64,000 nt of DNA from Eretmocerus hayati. Taxonomy: Eukaryota > Arthropoda > Insecta > Hymenoptera > Aphelinidae. Both the position numbers and the translations under genes were made by a program. The notes under the pieces were generated by a model. It was not told the DNA's origin. It saw nothing but the letters and a program-made list of their open reading frames with translations, and did not search any database. Positions 34,559 to 48,922 of the stretch are shown here, in pieces. Location: positions 14,081,268-14,145,267 of the forward strand of contig CM056744.1 in NCBI GenBank assembly GCA_029851415.1, in the 5' to 3' direction. Each line of letters begins with the position of its first letter. Within the stretch, counting starts at the first letter, position 1.

Positions 34559-37500
34559 TTAGTAAATTCTACTAGCCTCTCACCAATGCTTTTCCCATAA
34601 TCTTCCACAACAGTGTTACTCCCGTTGTAATTTATTGAAAAGGTTACTGATGTCTCCCCAAAAGGCTGTAACTTGAGCTTGCGCAGATGCATGATCTCAA
34701 CAAATGCTTAGCTCTAATAATTATGCTAAATCCTTTCTTTCAACACTTTTTCTCGGTGGTTAAAGTCGAAGCAATAAAATTTTGAATCCTAACCTATCAT
34801 TACAATCTAAATAACATCACAACGTGTTGATTATGATATTACAATCTGTGAAAATTCCTACGCAACAGATATAATTCCCACAGTATAAAAAACAATGGCA
34901 AGTATTAGAATGTCAATCGTCTCGTAAGATTGGTCATCGAGAGCGCAAAATTGCTCAAGACTCGTAAATAAAATACCGTAAATGATGTTGGACTGTATAA
35001 ATTCTTGCTTCGAGTCATTTCGCGGATATCTGTTATTACATTTGGTCATTTCTTCTCAGCTTTTACTCAGCTATAAATGATTTTTATGACCCTAATTTCG
35101 ATTTACTCATTAAAATTCAGAATTCGCTGCCAACAATTATTACTCGCGCCATTTCAACCTGCATTTCAGTTGTTTCATGAGGCTTAGAATGCATTGTCAG
35201 ATTTATTCGAATTATCTGAAGGATTTTGTAATCTAAGAGCAAAAACGTCTATATAAAGAATGATATACATGTAGAACTGGATTCAATCATTGAGGATTGA
35301 TGATTGACTCATAATTACTCGTAACCCCTCGAAATATTTGTTTCGGTAGCGTACTAATCATCACAATTTCTTATAGTCAAAATGATATATATATATATCT
35401 TTCGTCATATTATCAGGGATTGTAATTTGAGACAATTCTGGATCAAATTCATTATTATGATGGATTTTACCAGGATTAGTATCATTTCAAGGAATTTATT
35501 TCAAGGCAATACGATTATCTCGCCAAGAATCACTTGTTCGATTGAATGTAGCATCATCCTTCCACTGCTCGATGTTTACCAAAAGTCTAGAAATTCCGAA
35601 ATATATAAAATTTCAAACTGATCTGTAACAAATGACAGATTGTTATCAAACAATCGAATTCTGGAATGTCTCTTCCCTTTTCGATTATTCTATGAGGGTG
35701 AAAAAATTGTCGAATCATCTTTACAATAAAAACAGTATTAATTAGACAAATATCCTCGACTAATATCGTAATTATATCCTGCAAACTCTCGAGTATCCGT
35801 CACGTCAATATCGTATCAGTTTCAAATCGATATCAATGAAACTGAGCTGGTAATTTCGTATCTTTGGAAACTCGATATTGCAGGAAGTCACCCTCAATAT
35901 GATTACCGAACACCAAGAAGGAAAACGTCATTTCCTTCGTCTCGAGATATTTGGCGAGATTGACAGTACGCTGGAGTCGAATATTGATTTGGGTACTATA
36001 CCTGTACAGCTCTTGATGAACTCATCGCTGATTATCATGATGTCAAACTACCTTCGTTGTCTGCATTTTGCCTTTTGACGGATCCATTATAGAATAAGAT
36101 GCTGTCAGCATGACTATGAAAAAGTCGTCAGAAATTCGTATCAAGATATTTTCGTTTCATCGTGACAAGCCTTTTTTTTCGATCGAAATATTTTCAAACT
36201 CACCATCTTATTCGGTTATATTTTTGTACATCTATATTTTTGATCAAGTAATTCATTTCCTGTAACTATTTGGAATCTGTGACTTTTGAGAAATTGGCTA
36301 ACGGAGTGAGTGAAGATTGCACGAAATTGAAATGATTATTCTTTGAAATTTGGATGCAAATATAAGAGAATCTATTGTTGGAGAAAAGTTGGAAACCGTC
36401 TCATTAGGATGGCACAATTCATTCATCGTCATCAGCTGAGAGAAATGGGGAAAATACAATTTTTATGCCCATGATAGAAGAAATGACTTATCGACACATG
36501 GAAACGGCGGAAGTCGGTATTTGTGTCAGTTTTTTCCATGGTTTCTCGGGAACATTTCCTTGATATACTGTGCGTGAAAGTTCACTTTACGCACACTTCA
36601 TCAACTTTTACTCACAGTTCATCAAAAAGTACTACTTAATACTTAGGAGTAACAATCATTCCTGGGATGCGGAATAAGGTTTTCCATTTTCTGTACGGGA
36701 AATGACTTTTCCGCACGGAATTCTTGATTTGGTTCCCCGTGCAGACGATGGATCAATAATATTCGACACTCGGATTAGGTCGTTTACGCATTTTCGTGAT
36801 AATTCCGACCCTCACCTTCGGCTTGGGCCGGAAAATATCACTCGTTGTTCGGAAACCAACATTCCCACCCTCGTATCGAAATGCACTATTTCACATTCTT
36901 CTACCTAAATATTACTGTTGAAGGTTTTTAAAATCAGATCAATGATTTTCATGGATCCAAAGACAGTTCATGGAATTCCATTGACTTCTTAATCGTTGCT
37001 TAAAAAATCATTTAACTTAATTTGAATCTTGAACTTCTTCATGAGATGAGCTATTATTGTCTCTTATTGACAAACTCTTCACGAGATACCATTCAAAGTA
37101 TAATTCTTAGATTCTCATTGGGCAAACATGTAGCAAAACTCTTACTAACTTTTACAAATTCACTATAGTGCCATAGAATTTCGTGGGACCCTACGTAGGT
37201 GCTACGTAAATTAAAATAACTCAAGGTCTCGAAGCTATGGCAAAAATATGCACCACGAAATTTCAATCAAACTTGTTACAAACTCAATAGGTTTCGGTGG
37301 AATGCCCATACCTTTCAAGTAAGACACAAAATACTCCTCGGTAGAACCGTCAATCAAAATTCAAATTTTGCCCACCAGGGAACTTGTACCTCACTAATTC
37401 CTGCTTCAATATACCACAACCCATTACCATACAAAATTCTCATCCCTTACACCTGCAATGAGTGTATAACCCACGTAGACAACGTACAATCAAATATAGG

Positions 37501-38631
37501 TGTTAGACTCTCAAGTGCATCTAAGTACTTAGATGACAATGCCTTGGGTACGGAAAATCCGCACATAGTCTTCTCATGCGGTACTTTACACACTTTGATA
37601 TCGTGTGTAATAGTCAAGCCTTTGGCTCTTGAGCACACCTCGGATCTCACATATATACACAGGTATGTGTTGGGTATCTCGATGTTCCGCAGTCTCAGCG
37701 ACTCTATCGTTCGAGAAAAAGTGGGCCAAACGCCTCTTGGCCTAAATACGCGTAAACTATGGCTTTCGATTCTTGGTTGCAGGTGCGGATATTGTGTAGA
37801 TTGTTTTACGCTTCGATGCAGACGGACAATCGGCCCTTTGGTTCAAATCCGTTGCATTGATGATCTTGACTCTCTTTCTGTTCTCCTTTTCTCTAATGGT
37901 GTAAGTCAGATTGAAAGTTATTTGATTTCTTCTTGGTTTTCCTTAATCGTGGACGAATTTTTTCGAAGGTATATGATTTCCAGATATTTGATGGAATACA
38001 TAATGTTGAAGGACTATGAACACTTGTTCCGATCGTAGAAAAAATTCACAACATAGCTCATTCTTCAAAGTGTCAGGTGCAGTTTTTATCATGTTTGTTT
38101 AGATGAATTTTTCATTTTGTCTTCAGTGGCTGAGAAAATTTTATGAATCTTTCATAAAAACCGAGTCATTTACTTTTGATTCAAAGTCATGTTCATCAAG
38201 AAAACTCAGAATATTCTAGAGTGTTTCACAAGATGAATAACAGTCATTCCTAAATGTTTTCCAACTGCGTGAAGATATTGTAATTGATACATACTCGTAG
38301 CTACTTTTGGGAATGATTTAGATGAGACATTCTTCCCGTGTCGGACGAATATTATGAAAATGAAACTAGAAAAAATGAAATAACATCGACCAGTGAGTTA
38401 ACTTTGGATTGAATCGAACAAATCCACCTTCTCAGTGATGTAGATTAGTACCAACACACGAAATCATCAAATCCCAAGACTCCAAATAAAAAGGCCTCAA
38501 TTTTAGTCAAAAGTGTAAATGCCCATCACTTCTAATGACGACATAGTTGTCCATTAAGCGCTGGGTGCTAATTCGAATTCAGCGAGAAACTTCCCTGAAA
38601 AATTTCTGAATTATATTTCACAGTGAAAAGT
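34559..38631. other. AT-rich stretch; one 164-codon ORF of doubtful reality
   Basis: The plus ORF at 37544-38038 is long for this base composition and has a Cys-rich patch (CRCGYCVDCFTLRCRR) but no recognisable family and no good start context. The rest shows no gene or repeat beyond small CpG patches near 36740-36830. Confidence 0.25.
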
Positions 38632-38633
38632 TA

Positions 38634-38762
38634 CTCTCTCCGCCGGAATCAGTGAAAATCGCTTCCGCTCACTGATTTGCAGTGCATATGCACTGATTTT
38701 CAGTGAAAATCACTGCAAATCAGTGAATTGGGAGCGATTTTCACTGATTCCGACGGAGAGAG
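38634..38762. mobile_element. 129-bp hairpin MITE with TA duplication
   Basis: The ends are CTCTCTCCGCCGGAATCAGT and the complement of CTCTCTCCGTCGGAATCAGT, bordered by TA at 38632-38633 and 38763-38764. The arms pair almost throughout and the centre holds GCAGTGCATATGCACTG. A diverged copy lies at 9.5 kb. Confidence 0.88.
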
Positions 38763-38764
38763 TA

Positions 38765-41122
38765 GATGTTTGATTGAGAAATTAAATGTGTTAAATGAAG
38801 ACACTTTGGACCAAAATCACGTATCCTGACAAGTGTGCGAGAAAATGATAACATTCACTTCGTCATTATGCATGATACATGTGAAAAATATTCATAAAAA
38901 CTCACATACTGGATTGCATTTTGTTTATAAATGATGAGAATATCATTCCCCTATCTCAGAATGTAAACTCTAAAGGCAGTTTCTACTCACATCTCGATAA
39001 TTCTGATCAAAGCTTATGAAAAATACACACCTATGATATCATCTGACGAAATACGAAATGGAATGCATACAGTTGACGCAAGAGATCCTTTTCTGACTGA
39101 ATTCTCAATCCCACATTCGACATTATCAAAGACAATAATTTTCGTATTCGAAACATCACGTCCAACCTCTAAGATAACAAGCAGAATGGTATCTCTATCT
39201 TTTCACCAGTCCGTCAAAAGGCGCATGCGCAGAATAATAGATTGTACACAAAAGGTAAAATGAGTAAAGCACTGATCAGGCGTCAGAGAAGATGTTCTGT
39301 TACATAGTCTTCTAGGAGTGAACTCACTTGGGATTTACACTCTAATGGAGAAGACTGTAGAGTGACACCGGTTACGTGAAACCTGCTGATTGTACAGGAA
39401 AAAAAAAAACAAATAGAGCTACAAGTCAGAGTGGCAGGTTTAACAGCCTCCGTTCGAGTTTACCTTGAAATTGAATTGCTTCGGTGCATCAGGTTTTGAC
39501 TGCGTTACATAGAATTACTATAAAATCTCTGTTAGCTTCCTTTCCTCAACTTTGTACAAAAAAAATTTACAAGCGAAAACATGGTTTTGAATTAGTGATA
39601 AATTTCCCAGATAGTTGAGTTAGTTTTCTTAATCGATAAACGTTGCAGGGTCAGAGTAAGATTTAGTCCGCATCTTAACTATTGTGAAAACGTTATTGAC
39701 TTCCGGTCCAGATAGCCAAAAAAGATGAATGAGAGGTTAGGAAATCCTATTGTTATCATGTTTGACCCGGAAAATGTGGCAAAGTAGCTCAAAGAATTTT
39801 ATGAACCTTTTTTTTTTTGTGTTTACAATACTTTAATAGTCCATCTGGACTGACGAATGAAGATATATTACATGAACGGTTGTTCTTTTCATTAGCTGAT
39901 TCACGCAGTCGAGTGTCAATAGACGCACCGTTATGTACCTTATTGATATGTACGAAGAGTTGCCATACAAAGGTGTGAACAGAAACTTATCAAATAACTG
40001 TCTGGTAGCGTAGTTTACTTGTCCGTCTTGTCTTCAAAACGGAAAGGCCAGAAGAAGAACAAACTCGCGAGAAAGTTCAATCATTAATTGGTTTTTACAG
40101 AAAAATTGTCGAAAAAATTTGAATTCAAAAGACGATCAAATACATATATATAGGTTATAGTTATGCATGGGTTTGAATTCTTAAATTTCTCTCTTGGGAT
40201 GTATTTCGCGAGGTTGATATTCATACTACACTCAACTCCTCTTGGCAAATTGTTTTCCAATCCACTCCAATAACGCTGTTCTACCTCCATATTTCATATA
40301 CCTATCAATTCGCAAGCCAAAAAAGTTTGTATATGCAAATAACACCATCGATTACCATATCAAAGCCATTCGAAATCCTCTCTCACCAATTCTAATCCCC
40401 AACACCACCACACAACATGTATTTGTCCCCACATAACCTCTCTATAGTGCCACCACAAAACTCGTTTTGATAGTATGTAAAATTCTCCCCCTCCCTCCGT
40501 CCCCCTAAAGGATTACAGAAATGACTGGGTCAAGAGTAGTCTGATTTGAAAATTTTATTTTAAATAAGAAAAGTATTTATTGCAGGGTGATAATACGGTA
40601 GACTGTGATGACATCTAGGGGGAACCTGATGTCATGGAATGGATATTAGGATAACTACGTGAATAATGATGCTTTGTTACGAACTGCGAGTTAGAAATGC
40701 TCAAGTGTTAAAGTTTTTCCGAGATTGCCGAACGCGTATAATGCAACATTGATATGTTCCATCGACTCTCATTCAAATTATGAGAGCAAAAATTATTCTG
40801 TTGGAATATGATGAATTGATTATCGAAACTAGCAAACTGTCAGATAAATCGTTAAAAGCTATGTTTGCCAACTAAAACGGTGGCATATCCCCATAGTTTT
40901 CCTTCCGTGATTTCGTTTATTGCTATCCTCATGATCATTTGGACTCATGACAAATCCTTTCTCAAAAAGGATGTGAATGCCTCTGATATTAAAGTAACCC
41001 ATATGCATGGGCCCAAAATAATAGTTATCCTGAAATGTTGTTTTCGGTTCAGTGAGCCACCAAAAAATTGAATTCTTCCTCCAGAGAGCCGAAATGAACC
41101 TATATGTTACCATCCATATGAT
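38765..41122. other. AT-rich stretch, nothing recognised
   Basis: No convincing ORF, tandem repeat, inverted repeat or RNA gene. Confidence 0.5.
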
Positions 41123-41279
41123 GTACACTCGAGAGTAGTCTGAATTGTCCAAGCTTTGAGATCTATGTAACTCGCTCAAATCCTTAGGTCATAGTATACC
41201 ATAACCTATATATGAGTGCGAGTGAGATACGGTGAGACAGTATATCTCGAAGCTGGACAATTCAGACTCCCAAGAGTAC
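41123..41279. mobile_element. 157-bp imperfect foldback element
   Basis: The left arm contains AGTCTGAATTGTCCAAGCTT, and the right arm contains the complement of GAGTCTGAATTGTCCAGCTT. Both ends start with GTAC.CT. The middle pairs weakly. No clear target duplication. Confidence 0.65.
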
Positions 41280-41935
41280 ATCCTATAAGATTTTATGCTA
41301 TTCCATCAATTCCTACAAGAACAGTTTAAATGCATTTTCCGATCTACCAAACATGGAATCAACTCTATTCAATCTTCCATAATGACATAACTCTGCAATC
41401 ACACGTATGTGTGTACCCTTCTATGTATGCAGTATGTACAATCGTACTTATAATACATGCTACCTTGCACTCTACTCTAAAACTCCAAATACCAAAAAAA
41501 ATATAGCCGTACATTCATAGAGGTTAGGAAAACACTTTCCCCACATGCGAACAGGTTGAATCTCCCAATCGGCAGCCTTTCCAATCCTAAATCACTCTGA
41601 AACAACAACAACGACAGTAAACTCTTCTCTAACATCAAGCATTTGCGTATACACACACAAACAAACAAAGACACTACTACACATGTGCATATTTACGCGA
41701 TCAAGCATCACATAGGTCGCGGCCTCATAGAAGCTCAACAGTGTATACTTAGTATGGCGGCGAAAGGGTATCATCTTTAGAAAGGATGAGATTCTCAAGC
41801 GGCAAATGAGTCGATTTGCTGCAAGGAAAAGCATTGGTTTCTGCCTCTCTTTCTCTCCTTTTCTCCAGACTTGAGTTTCGTGGTAAAAGCTATATAGAAA
41901 GACAATTGTCGAGAAAATAACAGAAGCAAAATGAT

Positions 41936-41956
41936 GTATGTATGTATGTATGTATA
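41936..41956 (+). repeat. ATGT microsatellite
   Basis: Five or so GTAT/ATGT tetranucleotide repeats; a similar tract lies at 52343-52366. Confidence 0.8.
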
Positions 41957-42471
41957 TTATGGTGATGTGTACCTGATGCACGCGGTAATTGCAAACTCAG
42001 ACGATCATTACTTTAGATGCCTCAGCTCACCAAGCGTAAGGTTGATATTGCCGCCTTCGTGTATTATTCGAAAACGTTTTACGGCTTCATCGCGTGGCTT
42101 GATGCTATATATGACTATTTTCATCCATGAAGAGAGACTGGCTTTCATTTGCGAGAATCGGTTTTTCACTTGGTTGAATTTTTTTATTGTTTCTTGATAA
42201 ATGCGCGTCACATTAATGATGGTCTCTGTGTACTCTTAGAATAGTTTTTGTGTTGAGGTTATAATTTTATTTGAATTTAGAAGTCGCTTATACGAATGGT
42301 CATTGAAGTGCTAGATTTTGATTTGTGAACTTCTGAGAATTATTCAGATAGATCATCATTCATACATCGTCTTACAAATGTAGAATCCAATGACTCTATT
42401 GGAGATGCGGTAATATAATTCAATTTGAAATTCTTGAATGCAGACCTCATACTCGAGTCAAATCTAACTAA

Positions 42472-42806
42472 CAAGGGGAGGTCCAACCTTGTGGAACACG
42501 GATTTTGATGAAACTCTGGGAATCATCTTGTTTAGGTGACAAATGAAGGCATCTCCAAGACTTAAGTCCAATGGGCCTCCTGTCCCGAGATACAGCTATA
42601 AAGGTTAGCATTGTCCTTTATAGGCCCATGTTGAAAAGACACATATATAGATATACTAACAAAACAATGCTAACCTCGATAGCTGTATCTCGGGATGGGA
42701 AGTTCATTGGACTTAACCCTTGGAGATACCTTCATTTGTCACCTAAACAAGATGATTCCCAGAGTTTCATAAAGATCCGAGTTCCTCAAGGTTAGACCTC
42801 CCCTTG
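42472..42806. mobile_element. 335-bp foldback MITE with TAA duplication
   Basis: The ends are CAAGGGGAGGTCCAACC and the complement of CAAGGGGAGGTCTAACC, flanked by TAA at 42469-42471 and 42807-42809 (PIF/Harbinger-like). Arms of more than 120 bp pair with few mismatches, including GTCCAATG and CGAGATACAGCTAT. The loop is AT-rich. The ORF across it is not a gene. Confidence 0.88.
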
Positions 42807-43164
42807 TAAATTATTAAAATATGGAAGAAATTTTACTTTATCCTTCGCGGTAACAGATATTGCATTACCAGAAAAGAAACGTGTTCAGTTTGATGAAGAA
42901 GATTCTACATCCAGACTCTGAGAGCTGAAATCCATAGTCTTCTTCGTAACTCTTGATCCAAAATACTTCAGTCAGGCTTTGACAAAAACCAGCATTCCCA
43001 CAAATCTCCCTGAAAGATTAGATTCAGAATTTATTTGGACCCAAAATTAAAGGCGGGAATTTTGAAAACGTAATTCACCGAGACATAACTATTTCCAATT
43101 CATCCAAAAAAGCTACTAAAGGTACAGAAACAGCTATAAACCAAGGCGACGAAGGTTATACAAT

Positions 43165-43300
43165 AATATCGCGGATGTTCAACGGTGTACAAGCGATTTA
43201 ATGCCGCATCTAATTATCTGCGGGGCGAGTTCGCGTCCAGCTTCCGCTATTATACATATAAACATATATATATATATATTTATACACGCGTAGATGCGAA
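43165..43300. other. GC-richer island in AT-rich surroundings
   Basis: Contains AATGCCGCATCTAATTATCTG then GGGGCGAGTTCGCG. No ORF. It resembles a conserved noncoding or regulatory block by composition only. Confidence 0.25.
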
Positions 43301-44013
43301 ACACGCCCAAGTACTGTTATAATACCCCATCTTGCGTCCTTGCTTCCTCATCAGAAGCTGTATAATATTGAATGAATACACATTACAAGAGGCTAGTATG
43401 TGAGATACATGAAGGGTTTAATTTCAATTTCGATTACATGTTATCGATGATAAGATCGACTAGCTGAAGCTATCATTGCGATATTGTTATTAGTCGTTTT
43501 ATCTTGTGGTCATTGCACTTTAGAGTTCATTGTAACAGAATATAGAGAAGGATAAGATGTTATTCTGGTACATCAGGAAATATTTAATGTTTTGAGAATA
43601 CAGAAAGAGTTCAACTGATATTTTAATCCTCATCCTTCAATTAATTGGAATAAGGATGATCAAAAACTCAATTGGGAATCTAGTATCCCGGGTAATTGTA
43701 ATTCCCTTGGGAAACAAGGGGGGAAGCTTCAAACATCTTTTGAGTTCACTTGTTGGGAAATCGTGAGGTCATTGCATCGAATTCAAAATTTTTGACGATA
43801 ACACTCACATTTATACAATATCAACAGAATTATAATAATCGGAATATCTTTCCCCCTGTAACTAAAAAAAAAATTTGATTTCCTTCCCTATCAATGCCAG
43901 TAAAATTCAAGATTCACACGTGACGCACGTGTATGTAAAACTAATTTATGTTACTAGTGCCCAAAAATCGCAACTTGAATATGATTTTTGAGCAATCGTA
44001 ACATAAAATATTG

Positions 44014-44090
44014 TATGACACTGCGTGCGGACGGGTAGTTTTGTTACGAAGGACTTATAACAAAACTACCCGTCCACGTTCAGTGTCATA
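44014..44090 (+). ncRNA. Candidate pre-miRNA-like hairpin
   Basis: 33-nt arms pair with four mismatches around a loop of about 11 nt: left TATGACACTGCGTGCGGACG and on, right the complement of TATGACACTGAACGTGGACG and on. Length (77 nt), stem and loop suit a miRNA precursor, but a short MITE would look the same. Both strands can fold. Confidence 0.35.
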
Positions 44091-44099
44091 AAGTACTAA

Positions 44100-47000
44100 A
44101 CTACCTGGATGTGTCCGTGCTTGAGGACAAAACAGGGCGAAGCAAAGTCGTACCTTCAGGACTTTTTTAGTCATTGTATCAAATTGAGTTCCGTTTATGC
44201 AGTACAATATTCTGGAAGTGAGAATAACTCGTCGCCACCTGGTCGTGTGAGATCAAAACACGGACAGTAACACCACAAACCTATGCTAATTATATAATGT
44301 ATATATTCGCTCATATTTATTAATCAGCTTCGAGCCAATGAATCTGCATAATTCTGGAAATGTGAACCCTTGAATGTGGCTATAGCATTTGTGCAAAGTT
44401 TTGTAAAAATTGGTTCAATAGTTCACTGAAATAAAGGTGCGAAAGAGCTGTCTTGAGTGATTGTAACGAAAAGGGCTTCGTCCCAATCAAGTACCAAATA
44501 ATCGTCTATCGAATCCACATTTCCAAGATGTTACTCAGAAAGATCAACAGAACACAATTATTTCGATTAAAGAATCGACTCTAGTCAAACAATGACGAAA
44601 AATTCCATCAGGAATTCAATTACGTGTATAAAAAAAAAAGACATACCGAAGCACCAATCTTACACGTGAAACATGGTTTATATACTTACCTGGCTACATA
44701 CAAGATCTTGCAAAAGAGCTCAGACAATCTCTTGAGTATCACGACAACTCTACATTGTATCTTCTCTCTTCCTCGACAGACAATTTCAACACAATTTTCT
44801 CCAACAAGACACATACGACAACAGAGAACTGATACCAAACCAACATATATCTCGAGTATCGTCCTCGGTATTAATTGACAGGCCAAAAGGCATTCGTTTA
44901 AATTCATAGTGTCCCTTTAGAGTAGAGAATGCGATCTTTCTGAGATAAAACTTCCGGGTGAAAGTTTGGTAGAAATCAGATGTTCATCCTACTATATCCA
45001 AGTGTGTAATATGGACCACGAGGGTGTTATTTTTTTTCGCATATAAATTCGCAGAGGACATGTGTTGCGTGTAAATCGAGCAAGAGTATTTTAGAGGGTC
45101 ACTTTTATCATTGGAGATCGAACAGTTACCTGAGTTGTGATTACTTATACGTTGCTCTTACGAGATTTGTGATCTTGAAATGAAGATTCGTGTGTTTGGA
45201 ATATCAATGTGAGAATGAATCACAATGGTGTGAAAAATCAGTTGAGGTAAAAGGATTACGCGGTTGGTGGCTGAGTCAATCCCTGAAACGATTTATGTGC
45301 TTTAGAAGATACTTAAGATCAAAATGGTTTTATTTGGTATGAGATTATGGAATTTTGGAGCTTTTGTAATGGATCAGGATTTGATCCTTTTAGAGAATGG
45401 TTTTATCTCTGTGGACCGTGTGGCAAAATTATTTGGCTTGCAGATGGAATATGCTTTCTACTAGTTCTGTATCAAGCCCTGTTCTGGTCGTGATCGATAC
45501 CTTACCCCAAAAAATGATGAAAAAATACAATGAATCAGCAAAACTTTTTATGCCATCTGTGGAAGTCTCATTTGAATAACGACCTTGGCAGTTTTCGCAC
45601 AAAAGTGTTTTAGTATTGCCTGGATTACCAAGCATTGAAGTGTTAGTGGGAATAGTCGAAATTCTTGTCGTCGAACGAAAACTTCCTAAATCATGAAATT
45701 TGAATTCAAATGAAAATTTTGAAAGCGTAATTCTCGCAGCTGATACCGCCCTCACTCAATTCAGATTCGCCTAGAATATCGAAGAAGAAGTGTGAACAGC
45801 AGAGCCCAAGCTATAATCCCACAACAGCAGTTCCGATTTTGCCAGATAAAATTCTACAGTTTTACTACAAAATTGGATAAATGCCATGATCGACGCAGTT
45901 CACAAAAAAAAAAAAATTACGATCTCACAAATGATTTTTCCAAAGATGCATCATAAATCAATGTCAATATATTCATGAGCTAGTCAATAACGAAACTCCA
46001 ATCATTATTCGCACTCATGTGATGTTACAAGAAGTCGTCATGACAGATTTAAAGAGATGATGTTGAATGAGTTTAAGTAATTTACATATAGGATCAGAAG
46101 AAAAGAAAGATTGATAAACTAGTTCTAGGAAGTTTCTTGCAATCAATTTGCATGGCTTGAGAGCTCAATATCATCAAAATACAATTCTCAAGGTAAAATC
46201 CGCTATTAGTCTCAGACCGAGTTTTATAATCTCATACAAATACAGAAGCCCAATAAAAATCAACGAAACAGCATGACATCAACAAGTCAGTATATAAGAG
46301 ATCACGAATTCGAGATTACTTACATTCCCTGAGGCAGACGAAATTTCTTTTCTCTTTCGAGATGTGCAACTACTTTGGAGGGACGGACATTTGCCGGAAC
46401 GCTCGCCGGAACGTGCGGTGCATAAGATAAACATCCGATCCGCCCGTAACGGTCCTTCTTGTACTTACAAGTGTTCACGGTCGAAAGGCCGCATGCAAAA
46501 GTACTGCATGGAATATAAATAGTATACGAACGCGCGGGAGATTTAAATTTTGGCGGGAGAATGCCACGCCTGCGCATTAAATTCCTAACCTCATCAACAT
46601 ACACTCTTACGGATGCACCTGCACCTTTCTAACGAGTTATAGTATTCAATAAACTTAATATTATTCATTTGATGTCTGGTACATGGCTAATGCCAGACGA
46701 ATATGTTCAAATTGAATATCTAGAGTAGAGTAACTGTGATAAGTATGAGGAATGATTAGTTTCACTGACGAAAAGAGTAATGATACTCACAACAAAAAAC
46801 TACGAGAGTAGTTTTTTCACATGTGTGCATATTATGAATGCGTGAGAGTAATATACTTGTACCTCTCGTCACACCTCTTTTTTTCATACTTGTAAGTTGA
46901 GGAGGTAAGCTATATATATACAGGTATATCAGAAACAAACACGTCATTAGCCCTGAAGGAGTTGAGTACTGCGACACTCGAGGCTGGGCTACGAGTATGG

Positions 47001-48708
47001 TCTTGAGTGCTCCGTGACAAATTAGACGGGGTATAAATTTTTTTCTTCTCTGAATTCATCTAAGAGTAAATCTACTTCTTTGTATTACGAGCTGTATTTA
47101 CCTTGCGACGATTAGGGAAAGTACGTAGGCTGATGTGTACAGTGTTTGAGGATGTTCTCCTCAATCTTAAGAATTATGTTGTTGAGATTCGTCTAGTAAA
47201 AGCATAACTTGATGGCAATGATTATTCATTTGTGCTGTGTTGTTATCAAGGGGCGGATTTGATTTCGTGGTTCGTCAATCTATTTCAGTAGATGATAGGA
47301 CTCAATCGTGATGGATATTCTCTTATCATTTGAATCTACCGACGGAATCTTGAAGTTTTTGGACCTTCTTTCTATTTGTATTGTAAGAAGTGAGTTTGTT
47401 CTGGTGTGTTCTTGTAAGGAAATTTGATTCTTTCAATTTTTAGACGGCCAATGAAAGTTAAGAGAAGTTGTACTTGTTACCATTATTTTGAGACGCACTA
47501 GTCACTGTCGTAATCAAATTTTACTGATGGATTTTGAATTTAATGATTTTCAATTGATTACTACTTGAGATAAGAGTCAAAAAAGAAATCTTATGATTTT
47601 AATTCCATTCGCTAAAGATCCGTTCTCTAACTCTAATGAATACAAATTAATGACGTTGAAAACAATATCAGAACAGGTTTCATTTGAGAATTCTTGCAAA
47701 TTTCTTCCCAAAACGAAAGTACAAGATTTGGATGTGATTTTCGCTAGTGATGCCTCTAGACAATATTCATTCAGGCAATCCAAATATACCGATGAAATAA
47801 TTTTGTAACAAAGCAATGCCCAAAGTAAAGTATTATCTGGAAAAAAGGTAACACGCAATATCGTGTGTGGAATCGTGCAGAAAAGCGTAGAAATCGGTTC
47901 GTTGACCGAACATAAATCGTAGCCAAAAACGCGATCATCTTGAAAACAGGGGTAACTCACGCAAGTCACCCGATTCGGTGGAAACGATAGCGTGCGGGAG
48001 TCGCCATGAAGCATAGACTGAATTCACGGCTTGTGGAGGGCTTTGATAAAATCAATAGGTTGGCGCCTCGAGTGAGGTATACCTTGTTTCCTGTTTACTT
48101 CGATTCGCAGGAAAATTTCGGGAGGGTGGTTTTGAATTTGCTGTAGAGTGCTCGATTTTTGTGAATTCTTCACAGAGCCCTCCTGGGTCTGGAAAAATTG
48201 CAATAAACATGAGAAAATGTGAAAAATTAGTGAAAAGAATATCAAAAATCGAAAATCCAAGAGGCTAAAGATATTTTCGATCCCCAATTATGTTCTCTAG
48301 GGTACAGTCTCACAAACGCTCGGTACAAGAGGCAACATGTTCCTGAATTTCCCGAGGGCAATGCTTTTTTTTTGAAAATTGAGAAAAAATTCTTCCTCAC
48401 TTCACAAAAATGCCACATCTTCACTAAATGGAAAAACTATCTCAGATTCGCTATCATCTACGGTGATTACAAATCTTTTTGTTTTTCTCTGTACGATTCA
48501 TCATCAATCAAGAGAGTATATTTAGAGTATATTTAGCTCACATTTTTTATATCAGCCGAGAAGGACAATTATTTGCATGCAAATTGATGTGCGCTCAATT
48601 GTACGATCGTTTCTGAACTTTTTCTGAGGTATCATGAAGTGTCATCTTAGTGAAACGGTTTTTAAATGAACAAAAATTCGTTGTAGCATAAAGAAGTGAG
48701 GTTAAATC
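44100..48708. other. AT-rich stretch with a GC island at 46.3-46.6 kb
   Basis: The island at 46335-46590 has CpG-rich sequence (GGAACGCTCGCCGGAACG, CGAACGCGCGGGAG) and a plus-strand TATAAATAG (near 46515) without a spaced initiator. Minus-strand ORFs at 47577-48014 and 48024-48287 are adjacent and could be a decayed coding sequence, but match nothing I know. Confidence 0.3.
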
Positions 48709-48922
48709 CTAATGAATTAACATATTTAATGAATGAATTTATCGTTCTTTCGAGCCACTTATAATCGTCGCGCTCAGGCGGCGATCACAGTTTGACAAAT
48801 GTCAAACTGCGACCTTCGAGGCTCCACTTTCATAGTGGCTGCATCACGAAGGGATTTTTTATTTTTTTTTTTGGATTTTTTAATTTTTTGTTGAAAGATT
48901 GACCAAGAGATGAAAAAATTCT

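Noticed and set aside
37780..37862. tRNA-like GGTTCAAATCC near 37840
   Set aside because: Matches a B box but the T-stem does not pair beyond two bases and no acceptor or D arm can be formed.
47577..48287. Minus-strand ORFs of 145 and 87 codons as a host gene
   Set aside because: No recognised family, no consistent splice plan joining them; chance or decayed sequence cannot be excluded.
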